From NCBI GenBank assembly GCA_038503035.1, contig JAVSML010021664.1, forward strand, positions 124,001 through 188,000: a stretch of 64,000 nt of DNA, given 5' to 3'. The DNA is from Crocodylus rhombifer (lineage: Eukaryota > Chordata > Crocodylia > Crocodylidae). Below, in pieces: positions 1 to 12,830 of this stretch (the first letter of the stretch is position 1; each line of letters opens with the position of its first letter). A program made the translations under genes and the position numbers. The notes under the pieces are model-generated. The model was given only the letters and a program-made list of their open reading frames with translations, was not told where the DNA came from and ran no database searches.

Positions 1-1763
1 CCCGCACAAAGCAAATTCTTCCTGGATTATATTTTAATATCTGCAAAGCCTCAAGTTTAAAAGAAAAACAAATGTGAAACCAGCTCATGAGTTTCCTTCA
101 AGGGAAAAGAAGAGAAACACCCTCTGTTGTCCTTAAGAGATTGCACAGGAACCACATGCGTGGATCAGGCTGACCGGAGCTGACAGACATGCTTTCTGCT
201 GAGGCCAGAAGGAGCTGAGACATCAGAATCTGTAACCAAAAGGGAAGGGATGAGCATGCCACACAAGAGCACAGCATCACAGCAGCCTCCTTGGCAAGGC
301 TCCCAGTCTCCATGCCTTTGCATTTTGTATTTGTTCCTGTTGTTAGTTTGTGAGTATGTGATATGCTCTTCTGGGAGAGGGTAGATGATACTCCAGGGTG
401 CCCAGAAGGCAACCAGAGTTGCTTGTCCAGTCCACTCTGCCAGCTGGAAATCGTCCAGCATTATGGTACAGATATAAACCAGTGGTTCTCTACCTCTTCC
501 ATAGCTCGACTTCCTCTGGGGCATAGCCAGGGAACGGAGTGAACGGGAAAACTGATAGGCCCCGCTTTTCCCTGCAGTTTTTCACTTTGTCTGTGCTATA
601 GTGAGTGTTTCATGGAAACTGTTGGCCTCTCTCTGGAGGTCAGCCTCGCGGGGTAAATAGCCACTTTCTCTGGCACGTGTCCAGACCTGATCAGAGCCGG
701 CAGCATGTTGTGAAGTGCTGGTGCGTTTTTCTGCTCTGCAAATGGCCTAGTGCTACGACAGAAGGGAAGCAAGGTGAAGGATGATGGTATAATATGGTTT
801 CCTCTTTCCACTTGGCTGCTGGTTTGAATCCAGCCCAGGTCAAAAGTGAAAAAAAGCTGTTTTTCTCTTCAGTGGCATGTATGAAATGAGTTGGCTGGCC
901 TCTGCCCTATGTCTAGTGGGCAGGTGTCTGGGTTATCTCCCTGAGCTAAGCACCCTGTCTGTTGTGTCAGAAGAGATGTCCGGGACCAAAGCTTTGAGTG
1001 CCTGAGGAAATCTCCCAAGATAGCTCTTGTTCCTGTGTGGGGACAGACCACTCTGGAATTAAAATTGCTTTATTCTGGAATAATCTGTTGTGTAATGACT
1101 CAGGAGAGGGTAAGAGCAGCAAACTAGTTTCGAATAACTTGTGTACGTCCCCTGTGTAGTCCTGGAGGGGAGGTCTCGCTGGGTCAGCATTCAAGCCGGC
1201 AGTGGGGAGAAGGGCAATGCAGCCGATGTCCCAGGGCAAAAAAGGTACAGCAGACTCAGTGAATAAAGAGGAAAGATTTAATAGACAAGAGCTGCCCATC
1301 CTGTCCCTTCCACAAGCATTAAATCTATTGTGTTCATCCCTTTTGGACCCATGTAGCTCTAAACCAATGGGTCTGGAACAGAAGGACAACATCTCTCCCA
1401 TTTTATGGCCACCGCTTTCAACTTTAGCCATGGATTTGGGGTTTGTCCCAGGTTGGGACACCTTATGGTTAAGGCCCAGATACTGACTGTGCTCTGCTTC
1501 AGACTCCCTTTGTGACATGGAGCAAGAGATTCACATCTCTATGCTCAGTCTCTCATCTGTGAAATCCTGCTTCTACTGTTTATGTGATACCACTCTCTCC
1601 CACTCTTTGGTTGCCTTGTTATCGCAGGGTACTATCTTTTCTCACATACCACACACCCATAAATAAAACACACAGCATGTTTTTGGGAGGCAGAACGTAG
1701 GGGGAGAAAAAGAGTTTTCTGGTCACGGCCAACTGTGTGGCATACAGCCCTCCTGAAAACACA
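1..1763. other. Intergenic, nothing recognised
   Basis: Only short frames on both strands, with no protein-like block, RNA gene or recognisable repeat. Confidence 0.5.
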
Positions 1764-2069
1764 GAGTGTCTATACATGTGCGTTTTGATTAGAGCGGCTC
1801 CTGGAAAGCCACTCTAATTCAAATGCCTCCGTGTCATGTGTATTCAGCAGCCCGTGTTTTGAAATGTCCATGGCGGTGCTTTAACTAAAGCTCATTCAGT
1901 GAATTTTAGTTAAAGTGCCCCTGCAGCCATTTTGAGATGTGAGATGCTGAATATATGAGACGCCACAGCACGCTGGAGCGTTTTAATTAGAACGCTTCAG
2001 CAGACTCAATTAAGTCTGCTCTGATGTCCTCTTATTAGACTGTGTCAGAGCACGTGTATAGGCACCTGC
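1764..2069. mobile_element. MITE-like palindromic element, copy A
   Basis: The ends are imperfect inverted repeats (gtctatacatgtgc at about 1768 and gcacgtgtataggc at about 2050). The two halves stay complementary inward past attcagca and end in a central stem (tgctttaactaaag against ttttagttaaagtgc, about 1881-1918). Smaller nested palindromes occur within it: agcgttttaattagaacgct near 1978 and agcagactcaattaagtctg near 2009. It has no coding capacity. A second copy lies at 38670-38926. Palindromic MITE-like families such as Chompy are known in crocodilians; membership here is a guess. Confidence 0.65.
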
Positions 2070-2157
2070 AGAGTGTCCAGGAAGTGTGGCAACTCAGGAC
2101 GCAGTCTGGGTGACGCAGGAGGAATGCCTTGGAGTGGCAGAACAGCAACAAGGGCTA

Positions 2158-2186
2158 GGCTCCCAACCCTTGCAAGGTTGGGAGCC
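2158..2186. repeat. Short perfect hairpin
   Basis: Eleven-base arms (ggctcccaacc and its complement) around a 7-base loop. No poly(T) follows and no transcript is evident. It may be a local repeat relic. Confidence 0.6.
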
Positions 2187-2189
2187 TTG

Positions 2190-5100
2190 ACCAACTGACC
2201 AACTGCAAAAGACCAACTGTTGCATCTTTACAGTTAACAGTTCTTAAACTTCCTACCGATATTGAAATGTTGTTTCCACACCACAAGGCTCATCGGGATA
2301 CTACAGACCGCATGCAGCAGGTCACTCACCCTCAGCCAGCTCAAAGTGCTCAGGCTGTGCCAGGGTTAACACTGGACTCTGCCCCTTCTGCTTGCAGGGC
2401 AACAGGGAAGTGGCCAAGAATCACAGTGTCTGCCTGAAGGGATGTTGGGGTCTTACTTCTACCTTCCCTAGCCAATGAGTTTGCTTCTTGTGTTATGCTA
2501 ACACTTGTTAGCATAAAGTCTTTGGGGTAGGGACTGTTCAGGCCCATGCCTCTCACGATGGAGCCCCCAGTCTCAGCTGGGCACTCTGGAGGCTGCAGTA
2601 ATTGGTAGCATGCTAACCTCAGGGTAACGATTTGTGCCCTTAATTACAACCTCGAGGAAGCTCACTGGGTTACTCTGCCACAGCAGACTTTCTCAAGAGG
2701 AATTTTCTGAAAGTTCATTTTATTGTTGTGTGGGTTTATTCTGATTCCTATACTATACTGAAGGGGCTAAAATATCCTCTTCCCAAAGGGATCATCTGTT
2801 CTTGGTTAGCTACCCTGATGACATTCCACAGCTCAGCTGGATTTGAACGGCTAGAAGGACTTGTCATAAAAGACTTAACTCCCCAAAGGCTTTAGAAAAA
2901 CACATTTTTAAATTTTTAGCATCCAAGAATTGGGTCTAAGGATGGCTGAAACAGAAAGATCCATGAGCAGCTATGCTAAAAACTGATTCATGTCAGGAAA
3001 CTATTCTGGCGCATGCCAATATCAAAAGAGAAAATGTTGACATGCAAGCTATTCTATTTGCATTTATGAAGAAGCAATTTAAAAAAAAAGGTAGCTGTAC
3101 TTTTTCTCCCTAGAGCCTTTCTGCAGAATAAATTCCTTTATAAATTAGAAAAGCATATTTTGCAGGATATTTCTCCTAAGAGGTGGGTGGGCTTGGCAAA
3201 AGTTTCCATTTTTCCGTTCCTTATAACTTGATCATCCATGTTGAATTAGCAAATAGGGTAAAGACTCTACCTTCATTTTCAGTAGCAAACAGCAAAAAAT
3301 AATGATAATGATAATATTTAGTTTGGATTTCCATGAGGAGCTGAAGTTACCCTTATCCACTATATCCATTGGTGTTCGTATCACTAACATATGTGATCTG
3401 GGTCTGCTCATGTCCTGCCTTTGTTTCTCTCTGGTGACTGCGATATCAGCTGCCAAGACAATGTTTAGCTGATTTCCTACCACTTCAGCATGCAGGAAGT
3501 TTTCCGTCAGGTAGAGCTGCCCTCTGTGAGAGTCTTGGTTTGAATCTGCACTTTGGTGGTTAGTAGGTTGTACACATTGCCTAGATTAGAATTGACTGAG
3601 TGTCTGGACATACAGCAGGTTCTTTAAATGGCCTGAATTATACAGTCCGATCGATGTGTTGTGACTGACCTTAGTCCCTGAATATGAAATGATCGAGGCT
3701 TTCTAGGACAAAAGCAATTATGAGCATCAATGGTTAATTCAGATCAGGGCAAATTGAATCCAAATGAGTGGGAACCCTAGTGTGTGGACATGTGGCAGGT
3801 TATATTACAGTTCTCTGGCATAGGCAGCAAAGACAGCTTCTTGCCATTTATACCAGTCCTAGGGAGTTGTATTGGGTGAACTGCATGGAAGCAATCCCTG
3901 AGGACAGGAGCCATCCTCTTTCCAGGTACACAGTGTTTCTACATGGTGTTAAACAGCTACTGACTTTCACTCCAGAGGAGGCTGCACTTCAGTGCCAGGC
4001 AAGGTGACTGGGATATACCAGGTGATCTTTCTGAGCTAGATAACTGCACAGCTTAGGTTCAGGCTTACCAAGGGAGGGCAAAGATGTTTTGGAGGGAGGA
4101 TGGGGGGGAAAGAGTGGCAGTAATATTAAACCCTGCTTTTGCATCTGTTCATCACGGAGGACATGAGTAGCTTTCCCTGAAGCTCACAAGAAGACCCTAT
4201 GCTTTGACTACAGCAGCAGGAGTGTAGGCAGGGGCATCTCACAGGGTTTTGAAGGCCACAGAGTTCCCGTGGTCCTTATAGGAAAACCACAGTCCTTTGG
4301 TGGAGATACGCTATTAACTCCATCCCTTCCTGGCCAGCTGAGGTCTCTGCTCTTGCAAACTGCCTTCTCACCCTCTGGGTGGGGGCTTCAGGTGTCCAAA
4401 TCCTGACCCTACTGAAGGCAATGAAAAGCCTTGACCTCAGAGGAGCCAAATGTGCCAAATGCTCCATGGATATAAATTGGCCTTGAAGTCACTGGAACTG
4501 CCCCAGTGTGCACAGGCCCAGACATGAGTCTCCCAGGGAAGCAGCTGGTGATTTAGATGGCCTACGAGTGCTTTGAGGAAGTGTTGGGGACCTAAGACTC
4601 TCTCCAATTCCTCTTTCTCACCTAAACCTCATTTATACAGAAACACACATACACACCACAATGCAATGAAAACCAATGCAGGGAAGCTCAGAGCGTCTGT
4701 GTGCATTCAGACAGAATGAAGCTGCTGTACACAAATACCTGACGGAGGAAGAATGCAGTTAAACTTCCCGTTCCCCCAGAAGGTAAAACACAATAGAGAG
4801 CAGATGCACAGAACTTCCTGCAGCCTCATTGTTACCATTTCCAGGGGTGATGGAGCCCTTGTCCAAGCCGTCTGCACAATGACAGAACATGCTAATTATA
4901 GAAGACAGTGAAGAGTTAAACAGGTTTCCATTGTGTGCATTAGTCCTTCAGTGATGACCACAACAGCTGGAAGAAGACATCCAATCTCCCCCAACTGTTT
5001 CTTGTTAGAAGGAGATTTCCTCCTTTTAACCTTGACTCTTCTGTCTGTCCTCCAGGGCATAGGGGCAGTCTCTGTCCCTCTGCTCTCTGCCACCCGGGTG

Positions 5101-6667
5101 GGACAGTGTCTATACTCCTGACACTTCCCATGCGAGCGGGAGCCGGCTCCCATCCATCCACCTGCCTTGGAGTCTCCTGTAGACTACCCCAGGAGGCCGG
5201 CGCCCTCTGTCTCTCTCAGCTTAGGTGACCTCGCCCTATCCTCAATTGCTAGTTCCCTTCATTCATTCGATTTTCTGGTCTTCGCATTTATTTTCCAGTT
5301 AAGTTTTAAAGTCACATGGGATCCAGCCTCCTGCGCTGAATAATTTCAGCTGAGCCGTTACCAGAAGTGAACGAGGCGCGATTAGCATTCCCCTTTGGAA
5401 TTCCAGCTTTGTGTCCCTCATCGCTGTATATTTTTGCCTTAAAAGGGGGCTGGCATGTTACTAGCAGTGTGAGGCCCCCTAATCATGGAGCAGGGCTGAC
5501 ATTTGCACTGCGTTAGTCATGCCACATATCAACATTTTTGTGAGCTTTCCAAAAACAGAAATTCTAATGAGATGTTTTAATCCTGTCTTCAGCCCCCCAC
5601 CTCCAACCCCTGCTTTCTTCCCACTTTGCAAAGCCTTAATCATCCTCTCTCCTCTAGGGAAGCCCTCCTGGGAATCACAGAGAGTCTGAGCAGTTAGATG
5701 CCCATTTAAAACGAACATCACATGAAAAATGAAGTGTTATAAGCTTGCAGGGATAGCAGGGAAGGAGAACACAAATTCCACTACTCCCTATGGAGAAGGG
5801 TCTCCCTTGGACCACAGAGTCAAGGTTGGGAGGCCTTTGAGGCCTCCATCTAGCACAGCAACACTATTTTCAGCCCTTGGACATGCAAGTTGGAAACAAC
5901 TCAGCTGAGGGGTCTGGAATAAGCCCAGAACTTGTGGGGGCGCAGAGAAAAGCCAACTACTCTTGAAACCTCAGACGGAAACCAGCATTTAGAAGTAGCC
6001 TGGACAAGAAGATAGCAAAGACCGAGTGACACAATCAGATCTCCTTTAGCCAAAGAGTCCATGTTCAAATGGCATTCACAGCTTCAGAGCTAGCACTTTG
6101 GTGGTGTTCCCTGCCTTCCTGGTGTGGCCTCAGGGCATACAGTGAGGATTTTAAGCTAGGAAAGAAGAAACTCTTGGCCCACCTGGAGGAGAGGCCCTTC
6201 CAGTGGGAGCCTGTGCTTCCCTTGGCTCCCGCAGGAGACACCTGTACTATGCCTCAAAAGCAGGCTGGGGTGTAGGGCCCAGGGGGATAGTGCCAAGGAG
6301 AATGGCAATGCTGCATGCTGTATAGGGGAAGGAAGGGTGGGTGGGGTCCCATCACTCCTTCAGCCAAATACTAGCACAAGGGCTGGCACAGGGACCAACT
6401 GAGTAGCACAACCTGTGTCACCCTCCCTTGGGAGCTGCCAGGGCACAGATGAAAGCAGCTGTCCCTTCTGCCCCACCTCTCTGGGGCTGGGGATGCACCA
6501 GAGTGATGGCAAAGGGGACAGAGAGAATACCAGTGGCATTAGCAGAGCTGGTGTCTGGCACCTGAACTACGCAATCCCCCCAGGCTGCACCTCTCCCCAT
6601 TCGTCTCTCTCACCCTCTGCATCTGTCCTGCCCCAGAAGGTCCCCTGGACTCGGCGTTTCTGGGTGC
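2190..6667. other. Intergenic, nothing recognised
   Basis: No gene or strong repeat. The AT-rich, CpG-containing block 5270-5460 is more sequence-complex than its surroundings and could be a conserved non-coding element. I cannot test this from one sequence. Confidence 0.45.
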
Positions 6668-6881
6668 ATATCGCCCCTGGCCGGAGCTATCCATCTTGGA
6701 GGATTGGAGAGCCAGGGTGAAACTGCAAGCTTTTCAATCATAAATCTGTGGATTTAGAATCATAAAATCATAAAAAAATGATTCTGTGGTTCTAAGTCTA
6801 CAGATTTATGATTGAAAAGCCTGCAGTTTCAGCCTGGCTCTCCAGCCTCACAAGATGAATAGCTCTGGCCCAGGGCTATTT
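6668..6881. repeat. Long foldback palindrome (about 104-bp arms, 6-bp loop)
   Basis: The left arm (about 6668-6771) and the right arm (6778-6881) are reverse complements with scattered mismatches, roughly 85 percent identity by eye, separated by aaaaaa (6772-6777). Shared blocks include ggagagccag, gtgaaactgc/gctgaaactgc and cttttcaatcataaatctgt. No target duplication was identified. A transcript from either strand would fold into one hairpin. It could be a foldback MITE or a head-to-head duplication. Confidence 0.85.
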
Positions 6882-8305
6882 AATACCAGAGGCTATTACC
6901 AGGACTTCTCACCACCAACCAAACTGCAAACTGGAGAAATCCAGGATGAGGGCACAATGAAGCCAATCCTTTCCCTTGGGAGGTTTCAAGAGGGCATTTA
7001 AGGAATCAGGGGTTCTAGGCTGACAGCTGGCAGAGAAAGAGAGTAGTGTGCAGGCTGGGGGAGAGCGCTGAAAAGCAGCTGGGCGATTTTGAACCGGCTC
7101 CAGAGATGGAGCTGGAGCCAGCGAAAGTGATGGAGGAGGGAGACTCTGGGAGCTGCAGTTGGAAACCACACGCAGGAGCCCTGCCCATAAATCGCACAAG
7201 CAGCAGTGACTGTACCCAGCAAGCATCTCCAGTGACCGAGCTATTAAATAACCACAGCCCGTAGCTGTGCTCAGTAACCGCACGCGGGGAAGGGACCAAG
7301 AGCCCGCAGATGGAGCCTGCACCATGCATGCCCAGTGCAGACCTCAGCTGTGTGCATGGTGCAGAGGGCACAATCCAGCCCAGCAGCTGCATCTCCTGGG
7401 AAGCTACTGGAGAGTTTGGGTGCTGTTGCTCACCAAGGCCACAAGCCCATGTTATCCCAGGGCATCCTTAAGAACCAGGAGCCACGGGCAGGTGGAGGCC
7501 TCCGTATAGCAGGGAGCAGCAGGCAGTGTGGGCATAGCTGGTCAACTTTGGAAGGAGGGGAGTCTACTCAGTCACAGTGCTTCCCTTACTCCTTCAAGCC
7601 CCATAACCCCTCCAGGAGGAGCGGAGTTTGGATGTGATGGACAAGTCAGTGAACCAAGGCACAGGCTGGCAGTACAAGCTGCGCACAGGGGGGTGGAAGA
7701 GCCGGACATGCCTGCTTTGGAGTCCTGTGCTATACCCCTGGCAATCCCAGGACCACAGCAGCTGCAGGGGAACCAGAAAGGGTCACATCAATGGGCCAGT
7801 CAGTCCTGCGTCCTGACGGACACTGGCTAATGCCAGAAGGTTCAGAGGAAACCGTAAACCCCTACAATGCATGAGAACATGCTAAGATAGATGCCTGAGG
7901 TAGCAATGGTTATTTCCTTACCATCTGCAGTTACTTATTAGTACACATCTTTCAATCCCTTATCATTTTTTCCTCCTCCCTAATGTAACCACAGATGTTC
8001 TTGGAAGGTAGGTGTCCAAATCCCCTCATGTTCCAGGGGATGTCAGTGCCTAACTCTCCTTTGAAAATCCCAGCTCTGATGATTAACCCCTCGACTCCTG
8101 ATCTGCAAAAGATCTTTGCCTTGCTAACATCCCGTGGCGGTGATTCCCCGAAGCCAATTAAGCTTTGTGCAAGGACCAGTTTTTCTGCTATCCTCTTTAA
8201 CTGTGCTGCCTTTATTGTCACTGCATGTCACCGGGATGTTGTGGCCCAGAGCACACCACTGCCAAGGGATCTTTAGCTTCCCTTATCCATGATCAGTGCA
8301 CATGC
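6882..8305. other. Intergenic, nothing recognised
   Basis: GC-moderate sequence with several short overlapping frames in different phases. None has protein-family features or splice logic, so I call none of them genes. Confidence 0.5.
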
Positions 8306-8827
8306 TGCTGAGATACAATGGAAGCAAGGTCATTTGCATTGGCAAAGTGTAGCGGGTGAACATGCACCCCTTGAGATCGGCCGTGAACCCCCTGGAAACA
8401 CCAGCCATGAAACTGGAAGTGTATTTCAGGTTTCGCCGCTGGCTCAGCAATCAGGCACTGGGGCACCCCTGCCCGGTTGGCGATCAGCCACTGGGGACCC
8501 CCCTGTTGGTGATCAGGTGCCCCCCAGACTCGGCAGGCACCAACGAACAATGAATTTGCATTGTCACAGACCCTCACAAGGGGTGAGAGCCTCCAGACCA
8601 GCTCTGAACTGACTGCCCAGAGGAGTTTTCCATCTATTGACTCCTCTGTGAAATCCTATGAAATATGAACTTTCATTTCTGCCCAGGAGAACTTTTACAA
8701 TCTTTTCTCCAATGCCTGAGGAAGCGTGTTTGTGCCCAAAAGCTTGCAATTAAAGACTTGCAAAAATCTTGTCAGTCTAATAAAAGACATCATCTCTACT
8801 ACAGGTCCGTATTGCTGAGATACAATG
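8306..8827 (+). mobile_element. Retroelement-like insertion with 15-bp target duplication
   Basis: The 15-mer tgctgagatacaatg occurs at 8306-8320 and again at 8813-8827, framing a 492-bp insert. The end of the insert reads cctgaggaag, then aaagcttgcaattaaag, then tctaataaaagacatc. This is the kind of tail seen in many dispersed amniote repeats (an aaagctt motif, then a taataaa motif). Exact 15-bp direct repeats suit target-primed insertion of a LINE or SINE. I cannot name the family. Only short reading frames are present. Confidence 0.65.
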
Positions 8828-9787
8828 AAATGGCCGGTGTCTTTGGCGGTCTCATGACTACTGCAGTCCATCTCCTCTCAGCAGGAGTCGCGGTGGGGGA
8901 TGAACTCTGGATGGGAGACAGCTGCTGGGGACCCCGACACTGTTTCTCTCCCAGGAGTGGAGAGGTGGTATAAGGATGGTGGCTTGAGTCCCAACAGGAG
9001 CTTCCTTTAAATCACACAGTCAAACAAAAGTAAAAATGAGTTTTGCAAAGACAGGGAAGGAAACTTCCACTCACATGGCAAAGGCCCCGACAAGCAAGCT
9101 TGGCCTCGCCTCAGAGAGAGCGGCCTTAAATCAGCTCGAGATGTTCCAACACCCCCTTTTCTTCCCTTTTCTCCCTATTTAACTTCCCTCCCCTGCCAAA
9201 GCAGGGCTGAATAGCGAGCATGAGAAACCAGGCCAACCAGGGACGGCCCAGTGCTCCTCGCTTTCTTTCAGGATCAGCGCTTTTGCGATGCCATTTGTGT
9301 TGCCGCAGCCAATCTCCCTCCGCAACAATGAGGGCTATAATCTCGGGGCAAGGGGGTTGGAAATGTCTCCGCTGAGAGAAGAATGTGGGGAGGAGGAAGA
9401 GGAGGGGGAAATCGCCCCCGCCCGTCACCACCACCACCAGAGGAAAAAAAATTCGTAGACCTGAAGGAGTCACCACTAAATTCCATTCAACTGACAGAAA
9501 AGAAATCAAATCCTTTTAAAGAGAGCCCACTTTCACCACAAGAATGCTCCCTCGGCCCATTGTCGCGCTGCCCCGCTCTCTTACAGTGGCGCGGAGGAAG
9601 CCGCTCCAATACATTAACCAGTTTAACTTGCTCGTGACCCCCCTCTGCCCAACACACAATGAGGCTCTTCTCCTGCTTTTTTCCCCCGATTCCCTTTCAG
9701 CAGCTCAGTCCCCCGCTGTTTCTCCTCTTGCTGCCTCTTTCTTAGTCAACCTTTCTCAGGCCGCTTCTTTTAGCCCGAAGGCATAAC
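8828..9787. other. Intergenic with a complex GC/AT-mixed block
   Basis: No gene. A purine-rich run (aagaatgtggggaggaggaag, 9379-9410) and a mixed, CpG-containing region at 9260-9560 could be regulatory. This is not testable here. Confidence 0.4.
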
Positions 9788-10024
9788 CACACTTTGCATT
9801 TCTATAGCAGCTTCCCGCCTGGGATTGCAAATATAACTACATACATCCCACCCTGGTGGGGTGGGGATTGCTATCCCCACTAGAAGGGAAGGGGAAACTG
9901 AGGCTGCAAAGCCTGGTTGAGTCCAGTGCGACTTCCCGAGGTCACACATCGTATCAATGGCAGAGCTGGGAGTAGAAGCCAGGAGTCCTGATCCCTGTTT
10001 CTTTGCCCTGTACAGTGCGCCTTT
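9788..10024 (-). repeat. MIR-like SINE (CORE-SINE), near full length
   Basis: Read on the minus strand it follows the MIR layout. On the plus strand one sees tttctatagcagcttcc, then ggggaaactgaggc, then gaggtcacac, then ggcagagctggga, then aggagtcctga. These are the complements of the conserved MIR core and tRNA-side segments. Sauropsid genomes carry closely related copies. Confidence 0.75.
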
Positions 10025-10264
10025 ACCTTGTTTTCTGCCTAACTTCGGATTAGCCAGCTAACTACCCCAAAGCAGATCATTAAAATTGCAGGTGGAAAGC
10101 AAAGGAGCCTGCTGCCAGTGCGGCAGCTGTTCTGCCAGTTAGGTGCTGCAAGGTCCCTGGTGCTAGCAGAGCATCCCAAGATCCTCAAAGGGCTACCTCT
10201 GAGATCGCATCTCAGTGTTGCCCAGTGCTGATCTGGTGGTTGATTGCACCATCTTACACTCAGG

Positions 10265-10330
10265 TGATTTAAACTCTTCAGGGCAGGGACCATCTGTGTT
10301 AGTACCTAACTTTGGTGAATAAGGAGGTGA
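10265..10330 (+). repeat. L2/MIR-type 3' tail fragment
   Basis: The stretch aaactcttcagggcagggaccatctgtg resembles the 3' tail shared by L2 LINEs and MIR SINEs. It is short and lies about 240 bp from the MIR-like element. Confidence 0.45.
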
Positions 10331-12489
10331 AATGCAGACGAGCATGCCCTTGAGAGACGCCTTTTAAGCTATGACAAGTGAAGCACCTAAATTGTTCCAA
10401 GTATACAAATGCATCGATACCATAGGCCACGCTCAGCATCTCTCTCTGATGAGCTGTTTGCAAGCCATTTTTAATACTGCTGCCAGCCTGCAGCTCGGCC
10501 TTTGTCAGCAGACAGGACGTGGAAGGCTCCAGGCAGGTCGGACAGGGTTTCTCACGCTTTGTGGGACGGACAGCAGGCCACCTGTACCTGCCCGTGAGAG
10601 ACAGAATTAGGTCATCGTTTGGGTCCACTGGCAACAAAAGAGCGAAGTTGGCCTGAGCCACAAAAATATTAGAGCCAGGGCTTCCCATCCCCAAAATAGA
10701 AGAGGATTCAGAGCCAATGGCTCTGGCTCATTGTAACGGTTGGCCACAAATCTGGATTCAAACGCAACCCGAGGAAGGGGCTGGATTTGGAGACAGGGGT
10801 TTGGGTCAGAGCCACCTCGAGCATAAAGCCAGAGCTGATCTGTTCTGTCCTAGCCCTGCAGTTATTGGGCAAGAGGAGGCAGGAGGCTTGGGGGCTGTTC
10901 CAGCACGAGGACGCAGGCAGAGACTAGCAAGCGGAGTGGGACTGTGCTGTTCAGGGTCTGCCCTCCCCTTTCTTGACAGGAGACCAAGGGCATCAGTGGC
11001 ATCACATCTGTAATGACTCAAAGACAAAATATGCAAACTCTGTGACATAAAGCATGAAGACCCTGCTCAGCTGAGAGGGGGTCTCTCTTGGGTCCAGACC
11101 AGGACATTGTAGTGGGAGATAGCTGCCAGACCTGCTTTGAGGCTCTTGAAAGGACATCCATTTCCAGGGCCCTTTGCCATGTTTCTTTTGGGGCAGGTCA
11201 GCAGCAAAGGGTGCTTTAGATAGTGGAGCAAGGTGAGAAGTGCTCCTTCCTCCTCCAAGTCCTAGCAAGGCTGCCCCTGCTTATCCCAGCCACAAGACAG
11301 GGTGGGGGAAGCCAGGTTCAGCCTTTATGCTATTGAGCGCCAAGCTCTGTAGCACTGCGCAGAAATGATCAGGGTGAGGTTTCCCCAGGGAAGACTGTGG
11401 AGAGCCTACCACCAAAGCCAGCAAGGGGGGAAGAGCAGGGGGAGGAAGAGACTGGCAGGATTTCCCTGAGCTGAGGGATGGAAACAGGTCCCCTGCAGGA
11501 TGCTTGTCTGCTGTGGGTGAGGACAGTGCCAGAGCCTCTCCCTTGAAGCCAGGAGTAGAGACGCCTGAAGAGGAAGTCTGTGGACATGTGGCTGGAGTTC
11601 AGCATATTCCCTGGGGAGCTGTACTCCAAAGAAACAATGGAAGAGAAAGAAAGGCATCCCCTCTGCCAAGCTGGATGGAGTGCAGTTGGCACCGGCCCGC
11701 TGACCCCTGGGCTCCAGGTCCTGTTCTGCATACAGCTGAGACTGCCAGCAACTCAATGGCCTGCAGCAAACAGGGCCAGGGGCTTCAGTAATCAGTTTAC
11801 AGGGAGCCCTGAAGACTAGGAGCCTTGTCCTCCCACTGTTGGTGTTGAGATCCACAGACTCCTGACACGTTGCTGAGAGCCCTGCTGCAGACAGACCCCT
11901 TATTGTTGCTGTCATTGTGCAGCACTCGCTGGCATAGGGAAGGGGGTGTAAGCTGGCAGCAGTGCAGCAGCTGGGCTGGCTGGGACCTGAACATCTGTCT
12001 GCAGCCCTGATCCCCAGGCGCTTCCAAGACCTCGAGACGGGAGAGCAGCTGGCTGAGGGGAAAATGAGTTTCCTCTCTGTTGGCACCCATAGAAAGAGGC
12101 TCTTCTTTTCATCGGGATCTTGCCTGGATGGCTTTCCAGCCGCCTCTAGAGGGGAAGTTTCTGTGCAATCAACTCAGAGACCAGGAAGAAAAATCATCAA
12201 AACCCCAGGCTGCAGAAACAGTGTTTAGCCATGAGTTTGGGGTTGGGTTACTGTTTGTTTGGCTTGGGTTTTCAGACTTCTTCGGGGCTTTGTGAAACCC
12301 CGTCCTTCCTGCCCAGACCCTAACAATGCCATGCAAAACAGGCCCACAGAGAGAGCTTTTTTTATGCCTTCCTACTCCAGGGCCATGATTAAAGAGTGGA
12401 TCAGGGCAATGTGTATTGTAAAAATGGGAAAGCATAAACAATCTGGCTTTCTTAGAAAAATATTCCCCCTGCCTTCACCCCTGCTGGGA
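10331..12489. other. Intergenic, nothing recognised
   Basis: Overlapping short frames on both strands near 11400-12100, up to 226 codons on the minus strand, lack motifs, have biased composition and conflict with one another. No RNA gene seen. Confidence 0.5.
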
Positions 12490-12830
12490 TTATATTAGCA
12501 TTGTATATACAGCACCAGAGATGAATGTGGCATCTGACAGAAGGAAAAATGCAAATTGGACAAGGTCCCTTCCCTGAAGGGCTGTGGGACAGTGCTGTCG
12601 GCAGCCCCCAACAAAGATCAGGCTTGTTGCAGCAGACACAGTGGAAACATACAGTGAGAGCCAATCCCCCCCGACCCGTGCAGTTTTATAAGTCAGAGTT
12701 GATAAAGGCCAGAAGGGGAAACTGAGGCACAAAATTTTCCTCATGGTGCAATAGCAGGTCAGCATCAAAGCTGAGAACAATACTCATGTTTCCTACACCC
12801 CAGACTAGCACCCGCTCTGCCTCACTGAAA
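12490..12830 (-). repeat. MIR-like SINE, degraded
   Basis: Plus-strand segments tatatacagcacc, acaaggtcccttccctgaa and aggggaaactgaggcaca appear in the order expected for a reversed MIR-like element with its tail. The tRNA-side part is poor. Confidence 0.55.

Noticed and set aside
11406..12086. 226-codon minus-strand frame upstream of LFNG
   Set aside because: Several overlapping frames of similar length exist in the same place. No family features, and no splice-site support was found.
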